A stretch of 64,000 nucleotides of DNA from Aeromicrobium phragmitis (lineage in GTDB: Bacteria; Actinomycetota; Actinomycetes; Propionibacteriales; Nocardioidaceae), in assembly GCF_003674095.1 (NCBI RefSeq), contig NZ_RDBF01000005.1, forward strand, positions 124,001 to 188,000, given 5' to 3'. Below are positions 54,345-62,730 of this stretch, piece by piece. The notes under the pieces are model-generated. The model saw only the letters and a list, made by a program, of their open reading frames with translations, searched no databases and was not told the origin of the DNA. How positions within the stretch are numbered: position 1 is the stretch's first letter; the number at the start of each line of letters is the position of its first letter. The position numbers and the translations under genes were made by a program.

Positions 54345-57300
54345 TCAGCGCGCGACCCTGGTCCGCCACGCGATCATCGCCGCGCCCAGCAGCAGGAGCA
54401 CGAGCGCGAGCAGGTGGACCCACAGCCCGTCAGTGCTTCCGATGATGGGAAGGGCCGCTCGGTGCTCCACCATCAGGGGCGTCGACACCTCCACTCCGGA
54501 CCGCTGCCCCGTCAGTGTGATGGTGTGCGCGCCAGCCGCGATGTCCGAGGGAACACGTACGGTGCCCTCGACTGCCCCATGCTCGTCGGCGACCAGGACT
54601 GCCAACGTCCGCGGTGTCGAGTGGATCGTGACCGTGACGCGTTCGCCAGGTTCGAAGCCGCCTGCAGCGAGGTGCAACTGCCCGCCTGGCGCCGCCGAGC
54701 TCACGTCGCTGCGGATCCACGGCTCCTGAGCCTCGCCCGGACCGCCGCCGTCGCCCTCGCCCGGACCGTCCCCGTCACCGGAACCGTCGCCGCCCGGACC
54801 GTCCCCGTCGCCGGGACCATCGCCACCCGGACCGTCCCCGTCGCCGGGACCATCGCCACCCGGACCGTCGCCGTCATCACCGGATCCGTCCCCGTCACCG
54901 CCGGATCCGTCCCCGTCATCGCCGGGATCGTCACCATCTGAGGCGATCGTGATCGTGACGTGGCTCGGGTCATTGCGATGGACGTCGCTGCCGTCTCCGA
55001 GCCGCTGGATCGGGGTCAGCTCGATGACCTGGTCCTCCGTGACGCCGTCGTTGACCCGGACCGTGACGTCGACCGATGCCGTGGTGCTGCGCATGCCCAA
55101 TCTCTCGTTCAGCACGCACTCCAGCGCAGCGATGTCGCAGCTCCAGGCCGAGGTGGCACCGCCATCTTCCGTCCGCGGCGTCAAGGAGAGCAGTTCGAGT
55201 CCTTCGGGGACGTCAACCTGCAGGGCGACGCCGGACGCATCGTTGAAGTCGTCGTTGGTCACCGTCACCGGAATCGTCAACTCGTCGCCGGGTTCGGCGT
55301 GCAGCTCGGCCTCGGCGTTCGCACTCAAGGCGCGATAGGGCGTGGTGGTGAAGAAGGAGACCTCGTAGGCGTCCCCGTCGCGGTCGCCCTTCTCGCCGAT
55401 CCACACCGCCGCGTCCATGCGCCCGGTGCTGAGCTCCTCCGGCCACGGGAACGGCTCACCGAGATTGCACGGCTGGTCGACCAGGATCTCCGAAGAAATG
55501 GAACCGGTCTCGAGGAAGCAATGTGCCTGCGGGAGCGGATCGGGCGCGTCCTCATCGTCGACGACGGCGAGCGCGACATTCCAGCCCGGCCACGTCCTGT
55601 CGTAGCTGGGCAGTGCCCCAGAGGGCACGTCGGTCAGCACCGCACGCGGTTCGTCGACGGTTGGCACCACGTTGAGCGTCAAAACGGCCGGCGGCGCTTC
55701 GCGCCCCGAGCCCTGCGGTGACTGTTCGGCGCGCAACGGCACCTGATAGGTCCCGACGTCGGCGGTCTGGGGCTCACCCTGCAGCCGAAAAACGAGCTGT
55801 TCCTCGGCGTCCTGCCACACCGGCGACAACGTGAACGACGGCGGCAGCGCGGCGTTCATCTGTTCGGTGAACTTCCTGGCCGTCGCCTCGTCGGGGAAGC
55901 TGTTCGGCCCGTCGAAGTCGTCGATGATGTCGCTCGGGATCACCGCCGCCACGCCCGGCAGGTCGACCGGCTGTCCGGTCGCGACCGTCACCTCCGGGGC
56001 TCGGTCGACGAAGTGCGGCCGGTAGTCGCCGCCGGTCTCGAAGCTCTGGGTCCACGTACCACCGTAGTTGCGGCTCGTCGCGGTCACCTGCACGACCGAC
56101 GCCGCGAACTCATCGGCGCCTGCCCTGAACACCGGGAGTCGGTCCCAGTTCGAGTTCTGCCCCTCGCGGACGTCGAGCGCGCCCGCATAGGGCTGAGTTT
56201 CGCAGGCGTCGCCCAGCCACACCCCGTCAGGCGACGTGTGCCGCGAACTCGTACACGCGACTTCATAGGTCGTGGTCTTCAGCTCGCCTTGGGTGTCCGT
56301 CGCCCAGGTCACCTCGACATTGAACGTGTCCTCGGGCACGGGTTCGGTCAACCGCAGATCGAGGAAGGAACCACGATCCTCGTTTCGGCGGTCGACCAGG
56401 CGGGGCTCCTCGACCGTCTCGACGCCTGGTTGCTTGATCGAGAAGCTGACCTGTCCACCCACGGTGAGCGGCGCGCCCTCCACGGTTCCGCTGACTTCCA
56501 ACGTGGCCGTGTAGTACCCGGGCGTGTGGAAACTCTCTTGGAACCCGTACGCGTGCGAGCGGTCGCCGAGGTCGATGGTCTCGTCGTCGCCGCCGTCGAC
56601 CTGACGGGTGATCGTCCAGGTGTACTCGGTGTCTTTGAAGTCCTGACTTGGCGTGATGTTGGGCCGGAACGTGATGTTGTGGCCCGGATACATGTTGCCC
56701 TGAGCTGTGGGTGTGACACCCAGGTCGGGCAAGACGCGTAGGCCCAGACCCAGCTGAACGGTCAAGACGTCTCCGGACGGATCGCGGAACGTCCAATCGT
56801 CGACGCGTTCAGGGTCGATGCTGGCGACGCCGTCGGAGTCCTCGCTGACTGAACTGATCCCGAAGCTGCGCTTCGTGTACTTCTCTGCTGTCTTGTGCTT
56901 GACCACGGTCATGAGCGAAAGGCCGCCCTCGGCGTCCAGGTACTGCACCGAGAGCTGCGGCAGCGCCGGACCCCACACGCCGTCGACCCGCTCCGAGGTC
57001 ATCAAGAAGCCGTTCGAGAAGTACACCTTGCGCTGCTCGATCGGTTCACCGTCGGCGTTCTTCGCGCCGTCGGGCACATCCAGGTACACCGTGGAGACGT
57101 CGTCACCGTTGAGGACGAAGTACTTGTCCTTGTCGGTGTGCGGCACGTCGACGTAGGTCGGAGCGTCATCGACGACCTGGCCGCTACGGTCGACCATCAG
57201 CTGCTCCATGACGGCCGCATACACGCGGTCGTTGAACGCTTTGCTCAGCGCGTAGGCCTTGCCTCCCTGAGCCGGCTGCTCGAGCGTTCCGAAGTCGAGC

Positions 57301-58631
57301 GTGGAGTACCGCTGGCCGTCGCCGTTCTCACCCTCGATCCGCATGGGATCGCCGCGGCCCGCCTTGGCCAGGTTCTCGGCGATCGCCTTCGGCACCGCCA
57401 TGTCCGCCAGCAGCTCGACGATGACCGATGCCGTCACGGTCGCGAACAAGACGAGCGATCCGACCACGGAGCCGCCGATCGTTCCGACCATCGTGGCGAC
57501 GGTCGAGATGGCGACCGTACCGCCCTTGAGCGCGAAGGAGCCGATGTACAAAGCGTGGGAAATCGCCGTGATGAGTCCCGTCGGCGCACTCGCACCCAGT
57601 GCGAAAGCGGCCGCGCCCGTCACGGCTCCTGCTGCGACACCTCCACCGAGGATGGCCGCATTCGTGTTGCCCAGGCCCGCGCGTCCCGCATCGGAAGTGC
57701 TGATGTCCATCAGCACGCTGGGGTTGTCGTACTCGGCCCAGATCTTGAAGGTCTCGTACGACGGCGTGGCCGGCAGATTCATGATGTCCCAGATGGGGAG
57801 GGTGCAGCGCTGCGCCGACGCGGTCGGGTTGGCAATGGGGTCGAGCCCAGAACCGCTCGGAGGGCTCGGCGGCTCCCAACCACACGGATCGTGCGTCCAC
57901 TCGTCATACAGCCGCTGCATGCTCTGGGCGATGGCGAGCTCGCGTGTCTTGAGGCTTTCAGCGAGCCAGCGGTAGAGCTTCTGCTCCTGCTCGTCCAGCG
58001 GGACGCTATACAGCCGTTTCGCCACGATGCTGAGCATGCGCGTGTAGGCGTAGGCCCGTACATCGGCGGCCGCGTTGGCGGTGATCAGCGCGCCGGTGGT
58101 GACGTCGTGGGCGGCGGCGAGGTACGCCGCGGCCTCGTTCTCCAGAACTCCCCCAGACAGTCCCGATGGGTACATGCCCGGCGGAAAGCTGACTTCTAGC
58201 GGCGGAAACGGGCTATCGCGCTCGATCGACGTCCCGATGCAGATCCCCTGGCCGGCCAGCTCTCCCAGCTCGTAATCGGTGTGACCACCGCCCGGCACGA
58301 GCTTGCCGCCCACCAGGCTCTCGACGGACCGGCATCCCTGCGGCGGCAATATCCCGCCCGCGGGTACATCCAACTCGATCGTGCCGTCGATCACGATGAC
58401 GTTGGTGAACTCCCGTGGCACATCACCCTCGTCATCGACCAAGCTGATGTCGGGTTCAGGACTGATCGGGATGACGAGTGGCTCGTCGGTTTCGGCTGGC
58501 TCCGCCGCCGCCGAGGTTCCGGAGACCATCTGCAATAGACCCGTCGTCACGGCGACAACCAACAGAGCGCTCAACCACCTCCGCGCGGACGAGCGATGAG
58601 TCACGGCGGACGGACGGGCGACCAAGGGCAT
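54345..58631 (-). CDS. Very large secreted surface protein with Gly-Asp repeat stalk
   Basis: 1428 aa. Signal peptide (about 1-45); helical N-terminal region; an unusual hydrophobic Gly/Ala-rich stretch (about 314-418) that could span a membrane several times; then beta-sandwich domains (PKD/DUF11-like), a Gly-Asp-rich low-complexity stalk (about 1229-1299), an Ig-like domain, and a C-terminal LPIIG, hydrophobic helix and basic tail (RTRVAR), like a variant sortase signal. GGAAGG precedes the ATG. A 1-mismatch palindrome lies at its promoter. Function unknown. Confidence 0.75.
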   Translation of the reverse strand: MPLVARPSAVTHRSSARRWLSALLVVAVTTGLLQMVSGTSAAAEPAETDEPLVIPISPEPDISLVDDEGDVPREFTNVIVIDGTIELDVPAGGILPPQGCRSVESLVGGKLVPGGGHTDYELGELAGQGICIGTSIERDSPFPPLEVSFPPGMYPSGLSGGVLENEAAAYLAAAHDVTTGALITANAAADVRAYAYTRMLSIVAKRLYSVPLDEQEQKLYRWLAESLKTRELAIAQSMQRLYDEWTHDPCGWEPPSPPSGSGLDPIANPTASAQRCTLPIWDIMNLPATPSYETFKIWAEYDNPSVLMDISTSDAGRAGLGNTNAAILGGGVAAGAVTGAAAFALGASAPTGLITAISHALYIGSFALKGGTVAISTVATMVGTIGGSVVGSLVLFATVTASVIVELLADMAVPKAIAENLAKAGRGDPMRIEGENGDGQRYSTLDFGTLEQPAQGGKAYALSKAFNDRVYAAVMEQLMVDRSGQVVDDAPTYVDVPHTDKDKYFVLNGDDVSTVYLDVPDGAKNADGEPIEQRKVYFSNGFLMTSERVDGVWGPALPQLSVQYLDAEGGLSLMTVVKHKTAEKYTKRSFGISSVSEDSDGVASIDPERVDDWTFRDPSGDVLTVQLGLGLRVLPDLGVTPTAQGNMYPGHNITFRPNITPSQDFKDTEYTWTITRQVDGGDDETIDLGDRSHAYGFQESFHTPGYYTATLEVSGTVEGAPLTVGGQVSFSIKQPGVETVEEPRLVDRRNEDRGSFLDLRLTEPVPEDTFNVEVTWATDTQGELKTTTYEVACTSSRHTSPDGVWLGDACETQPYAGALDVREGQNSNWDRLPVFRAGADEFAASVVQVTATSRNYGGTWTQSFETGGDYRPHFVDRAPEVTVATGQPVDLPGVAAVIPSDIIDDFDGPNSFPDEATARKFTEQMNAALPPSFTLSPVWQDAEEQLVFRLQGEPQTADVGTYQVPLRAEQSPQGSGREAPPAVLTLNVVPTVDEPRAVLTDVPSGALPSYDRTWPGWNVALAVVDDEDAPDPLPQAHCFLETGSISSEILVDQPCNLGEPFPWPEELSTGRMDAAVWIGEKGDRDGDAYEVSFFTTTPYRALSANAEAELHAEPGDELTIPVTVTNDDFNDASGVALQVDVPEGLELLSLTPRTEDGGATSAWSCDIAALECVLNERLGMRSTTASVDVTVRVNDGVTEDQVIELTPIQRLGDGSDVHRNDPSHVTITIASDGDDPGDDGDGSGGDGDGSGDDGDGPGGDGPGDGDGPGGDGPGDGDGPGGDGSGDGDGPGEGDGGGPGEAQEPWIRSDVSSAAPGGQLHLAAGGFEPGERVTVTIHSTPRTLAVLVADEHGAVEGTVRVPSDIAAGAHTITLTGQRSGVEVSTPLMVEHRAALPIIGSTDGLWVHLLALVLLLLGAAMIAWRTRVAR

Positions 58632-58701
58632 ACGTGACCTTCCACATTCGCGCCGGAGGGCAGCATCCCGCGCCGACCGCGGTCGATTCACCACCCAGGC
58701 T

Positions 58702-58722
58702 AAACAGACAATATGTCCGTTT
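58702..58722. promoter_or_regulatory. Operator-like inverted repeat upstream of the large surface protein
   Basis: AAACAGACA-n3-TGTCCGTTT, 9-bp arms with one mismatch. It lies directly upstream of a minus-strand TAGCCT (58702-58697), between the -35 and -10 positions, as expected for a repressor site. Confidence 0.5.
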
Positions 58723-58845
58723 ACCGCTGGAGGCAAACGAGGACATCACGGGGCTCGCAGGTGAGGGCGGATCACGCAGTTCCGTCGAGTCATGGTCGAT
58801 GCGCTCGATCTCACGACGTTGGTCGTGAGTCCAGCGCTTCGCTGC

Positions 58846-60294
58846 TCAGCGCGATGACGGTGCGCGCCGCCTGAGCTTCGCGATCAGGAGTCCAACTGCG
58901 ATCAGCGCTAGCGCGACCGCCGGCGTGATGACCTCCGGGCCACCGACATCGGGGAGCGGACGACTATCGCTGGTGCCGCGCGCCACCGCCCGGGGCGATT
59001 CCGCCGCGTTCTCCTCGCGGATGATGTGCTCTGGCGGCCGAGGCGAAGGCACGGCGACAGGCCGCACCGTGATGGTCACGCTGCCACTCACACCGTTGGG
59101 CAGCGTGCCGGTGATGACGTGCGGCGAGGCGCTCGGGAATCGCACGGTAGATCCTTCGATCACGTCGGTGTCGACGTCGGAGGTCAACGTGACCGCCTCG
59201 GTGACGTCACCGATCTCGGAGCCATCGGCGGAGAATCCGGTCGCCGACAACGTGATGGCGTCTCCTTGCTCGACCTCAAGCGCCGAGGCCGCCAGCTTGA
59301 CGGACGCGACGACCGGCTCGAGCGGGGTCGTCGTCTCCGCACAGGTGGCCTCCGTCGGTTCGCCGCATGCGATCACGTCGGTGACGTCGGTGGCCGCGTT
59401 GAAGGCGCGGACCACGTTGCGGGCTGACCGGTCTCCGGCTTCTGCCGGCGGCAGGGTCGCTGCCGGGGCGACCGCAACGCGATACGTCAGTTCGACGGTG
59501 TCGCCCGCCGGGAGTGGCCCGGACCAACGCAACGTGCCCGGGCTCGAGGGTTCGAAGGAGCCCGTTGAAGCCGTGGGATCTCCGTCGAGTTCGCCGTCGT
59601 CGAGCACGCCGCTGAGGTCGTCGACCACCACGGGAGGAGCGGCGGCGTCGAAATCGAAGATGCCGTCGTTCGTCGCGAGAACCGTGTAGTCGATGGCTGT
59701 CACGACACCTTGCTCGTCGGTCACCGCAGTGGCGGACTTCGTGAGCGACACCTGGTGGAGGGGGAGCTCGAACCTCAGCGGCACACAGCCCGACCACTCG
59801 GCCTGAGGCGCCGCGCAGCTCGCCGGAAGCTCGGTGGGATGACCCCTGGAGGTGAACATGTGCAAGACCAGCGCACCATCGGCCACGGTCTCGGTATTCA
59901 GCCGCGCCATCAGACCGATGGTGAGTTCACCACCGGCAGGGAACTCCGCTATGTCGATACGAGCGCCCGGCACCGGCCCCGACAGGATGGTGTGAGAATG
60001 GGACAGACCGTCGGTAGCCAGCGCGCGCCACCCGGCAGTGTCGGCCCACTCGAGGCCCAACCGGAGCGGCCCGGGAATCGCCTCGCCTGAGACATTCGTG
60101 ACCACGAGGTTGACGGTCACGGTGCGCTCCGCTCCGGTGCCACCGATCTCCCCGAGCGAACTGCGGACTTCCAGACCCTCGCTCGGCAACGACACGGAAT
60201 CACTCGGCTCCTCCGCTGACGCCGCAGACCCGATCGTGAGCCACCCGCTCAGCACCGCGGCGGCCGAGACGGCGACCGTCGTTCGTCGAAACAC
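58846..60294 (-). CDS. Cell-wall-anchored surface protein with LPDVG sorting signal
   Basis: 482 aa: signal peptide (about 1-28, ending SAASAEE), then DUF11-like beta-sandwich domains (VNLVVTNVSGEAIPGPL; YTVLATNDGIFDFD) and an Ig-like domain; at the end LPDVGG, a hydrophobic helix and a basic tail (KLRRRAPSSR), a good sortase signal. GTG at 60294 is chosen because GAGGAG lies about 9 nt upstream. It precedes the larger surface gene on the same strand. No sortase gene is in the window. Confidence 0.82.
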   Translation of the reverse strand: MFRRTTVAVSAAAVLSGWLTIGSAASAEEPSDSVSLPSEGLEVRSSLGEIGGTGAERTVTVNLVVTNVSGEAIPGPLRLGLEWADTAGWRALATDGLSHSHTILSGPVPGARIDIAEFPAGGELTIGLMARLNTETVADGALVLHMFTSRGHPTELPASCAAPQAEWSGCVPLRFELPLHQVSLTKSATAVTDEQGVVTAIDYTVLATNDGIFDFDAAAPPVVVDDLSGVLDDGELDGDPTASTGSFEPSSPGTLRWSGPLPAGDTVELTYRVAVAPAATLPPAEAGDRSARNVVRAFNAATDVTDVIACGEPTEATCAETTTPLEPVVASVKLAASALEVEQGDAITLSATGFSADGSEIGDVTEAVTLTSDVDTDVIEGSTVRFPSASPHVITGTLPNGVSGSVTITVRPVAVPSPRPPEHIIREENAAESPRAVARGTSDSRPLPDVGGPEVITPAVALALIAVGLLIAKLRRRAPSSR

Positions 60295-60464
60295 TCTCGT
60301 CTCCTCGCCTGCCCCCGAGCCGAAAATTTCGTATCGACACTGACACAGGAGAGTGATTGCTGCCAAGCATGGTGTGCATCGAGCTCCGTGTGGCGACGCG
60401 CCCCGGGCCCCGAAACCTCGCGACCATCCTGCCCAGCCCGACACGTCGGGTCGGGCCAGCCCGA

Positions 60465-60863
60465 CTATCTCGGGCCCTGCGCCGCCTCGTGGTACGCCGT
60501 GAAGGTCTCCTGCTGCAGCGGCGCGGACTCGTTGGCGAGCAACCCGTTCTCGACGCCCCAGCGCCGCACGTCGGCGGGATCGTGACCGAACGTGTCGAGC
60601 TCTGGCTCGGCGGTCCCGCCGCCGGCGCAGGCGTCCAGCACGTGCGCGAGGCGCTCGTCGCGATCGGTCACCCGGCCCACGTCATGGCTGCTCAGCCGGA
60701 CCTCGACGCGGTTGTAGACATTGGTCCATTCCGGGTGATGGTTCAGCTCGTCGATGCGCTCGGCCGCACGGCACATGAAGTCGATCGCGGCGCGGAAGTC
60801 GTCGAACTCGTAGGTCTTGGTCAGCGCCTCGCCCGAGGCGTCCCATCCGTCAAGTGTGGCCAT
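60465..60863 (-). CDS. 4a-hydroxytetrahydrobiopterin dehydratase (PCD)
   Basis: 132 aa. Residues ~10-90 carry the PCD fold with the catalytic HHPEW and the later H-D-V-G-R-V-T-D-R-D segment. A C-terminal extension of about 35 aa is longer than usual. Acts on pterin cofactors; no aromatic hydroxylase is nearby, and in bacteria such proteins may have other jobs. TAGCCT (60875-60870) ends 6 nt before the ATG. Confidence 0.86.
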   Translation of the reverse strand: MATLDGWDASGEALTKTYEFDDFRAAIDFMCRAAERIDELNHHPEWTNVYNRVEVRLSSHDVGRVTDRDERLAHVLDACAGGGTAEPELDTFGHDPADVRRWGVENGLLANESAPLQQETFTAYHEAAQGPR

Positions 60864-60907
60864 GTCGCGAGGCTACGCCGGATTCGCCGAGCCGACAGGG
60901 CGAGCGG

Positions 60908-61897
60908 TTAGGCCCCGACAGTGTCCAGGAACTCCAGCAGGAGGGCGTTGACCTCGTCGGGCCGCTCCTGCTGCACCCAGTGGCCGCAGCCGGGCAGGAT
61001 CTCCGCGCGGGTGAGCCGCGGGAGCGTCCGAGGGAACCGCTCGATGGCCCGGCCACCCCATCGGGTCGGACCGTCGAGCTCGCCGCCGATGAACAGCGCC
61101 GGCACCTCGATCGGCCTGCCCCGGAGCACACTGAGGTCCTCCCAGTCGCGGTCGACGTTGCGGTACCGGTTGAGCGGACCGGTGAACCCGCTGCGCTCGA
61201 ACTCGCCCACGTAGAAGTCGAGGTCGTCCTCGGTCAGCCAAGCCGGTTGGTCCTCGGGCTCCACGAACCGGTTCCGCATCCGCCCGCCCGGCGCGATGAG
61301 CATGGAGGGCCCGAGGTTGGCCGCCTTCGCGGCCCGGACGCCCTCGCCGCTCAGGGTGACGTAGATTCCGCGCAACCAGCTGCGTACGTCGGCTTCGATC
61401 TCCGTCTCCGCGCGGCCCGGTTCCTGGAAGTAGGAGATGTAGAACTCCTCGTCCCCGCCCATCGCGGCGAAGGCGTCGGTCGGCCGGGTCGCGCCGGAGG
61501 GCGTGAACGGGACGGAAAGACCGGCGACCGCCCAGAAGACGTCCGGCCGCAGATGCGCCGAGGCCCACGCGATGGGCGCGCCCCAGTCGTGACCTACGAC
61601 GACCGCGTCCTGTTCGCCGAGCACGTCCACCAGCGCCAGGTTGTCGGCGACGTGACGCAGCATCCGGTATTCCTCGATCGCGTGCGGCCGGCCCGATCCG
61701 CCGTAGCCGCGCACGTCGATGGCCACGGCGCGGTACCCGGCGTCGGCGAGCACGGGCAGCTGGTAGCGCCAGGAGTACCAGGACTCGGGGAAGCCGTGGA
61801 CCAACAGGACCAGCGGCCCCTTCCCTGCCTCGACCCAGTGCAGGTCGATGCCGTTGACCTGTTCGGTGCGGTGGACCAGTCCGGCGAGCTCAGTCAT
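60908..61897 (-). CDS. Epoxide-hydrolase-like alpha/beta hydrolase
   Basis: 329 aa with oxyanion HGFPESWYSWRYQ, nucleophile GHDWGAPIAW (Asp), and a C-terminal catalytic His in PGCGHWVQQERP. The Asp nucleophile and paired lid tyrosines are typical of epoxide hydrolases. CACACT (61909-61904) ends 6 nt before the ATG. Likely an independent gene; substrate unknown. Confidence 0.9.
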   Translation of the reverse strand: MTELAGLVHRTEQVNGIDLHWVEAGKGPLVLLVHGFPESWYSWRYQLPVLADAGYRAVAIDVRGYGGSGRPHAIEEYRMLRHVADNLALVDVLGEQDAVVVGHDWGAPIAWASAHLRPDVFWAVAGLSVPFTPSGATRPTDAFAAMGGDEEFYISYFQEPGRAETEIEADVRSWLRGIYVTLSGEGVRAAKAANLGPSMLIAPGGRMRNRFVEPEDQPAWLTEDDLDFYVGEFERSGFTGPLNRYRNVDRDWEDLSVLRGRPIEVPALFIGGELDGPTRWGGRAIERFPRTLPRLTRAEILPGCGHWVQQERPDEVNALLLEFLDTVGA

Positions 61898-61937
61898 GCC
61901 GGCAGTGTGGCAGACCAGAACGGTCTGCCGGGCGAGG

Positions 61938-62567
61938 TCAGCTGCGCCACTTCTCGAAGCCGAGGACGATGAGGCGCATCTGCCGGCGCGCGCCTTCCTT
62001 GATCTGGGCTTCGAGGTCCGGTCGGCCGTCGGGCATTTCGACGACCTCCTCGGCGTTGGCGACCATGTTGCGCACGAACAGCCGCGCGACCATGTGCACG
62101 TCGTCGCTGCTCCAGTTCTCGATATTGGGCAGCCGCGCCAGCACCACGGCGAGTTCGGAGACGAAGAGGTCGAGCTCGTGGTTGATCGCCTCGCGCACGG
62201 CGCGCGAACCGCCGACGCGCTCGCGGGCGACGAAGGCGAAGTGCGTCTTGTTGACCTTGACGGTCTCGACGAGCACGTCCGCCGCGGCGTCGATGATATG
62301 GGTGAAGACGTCCGGGTCTCGCTGCGCGTCGCGGATCATCCGCCGCAGCGTGGCGAACGACCGCTCGACCAGCGCGAGACCGAGTTCGTCCATGGACGCG
62401 AAGTGCCGATAGAACGCGGCAGGAACGACCCCCGCCTGCTTGGCGACCTGCCGCAGGCTGATCTGCGCGAACCCGCTCTGGTGGCTCAACTCCAGCGCCG
62501 CGTCGAGCAAGGCGGCGCGCGTGCGCTCCTTCTGCTCCTGACGCGTCAACGCGGCTGGCTGGTTCAT
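61938..62567 (-). CDS. FabR/DesT-like TetR regulator of fatty acid desaturation
   Basis: 209 aa. The N-terminal region (SLRQVAKQAGVVPAAFYRHF, then DELGLALVE) closely follows FabR/DesT proteins, which sense acyl-CoA pools and repress desaturase genes. It is divergent from a ferredoxin reductase-desaturase pair, with a DesT-like operator between. TATGGT (62579-62574) ends 6 nt before the ATG. Confidence 0.86.
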   Translation of the reverse strand: MNQPAALTRQEQKERTRAALLDAALELSHQSGFAQISLRQVAKQAGVVPAAFYRHFASMDELGLALVERSFATLRRMIRDAQRDPDVFTHIIDAAADVLVETVKVNKTHFAFVARERVGGSRAVREAINHELDLFVSELAVVLARLPNIENWSSDDVHMVARLFVRNMVANAEEVVEMPDGRPDLEAQIKEGARRQMRLIVLGFEKWRS

Positions 62568-62671
62568 GGCCCCACCATAGTGGTACGGACCACCCCGAAT
62601 TCCAGTGAACAGCTGTGATCGCTTTCTCGTTCCTTGTTCTTGCGCATGCCCCCGATCCGTGGTCTAGTTGA

Positions 62672-62687
62672 GTGAACGGGTGTTCAC
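62672..62687. promoter_or_regulatory. DesT-like operator before the reductase-desaturase genes
   Basis: GTGAAC-GGGT-GTTCAC, a perfect 6-4-6 inverted repeat. It resembles (from memory) the DesT site AGTGAACG..TGTT. Located 44 nt before the reductase GTG, about where a -10/start region would lie, and 100 nt from the regulator gene. Confidence 0.7.
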
Positions 62688-62730
62688 ACACTGTGACACC
62701 GCCGATGTCATCGATACACGAGGAGTCGCC

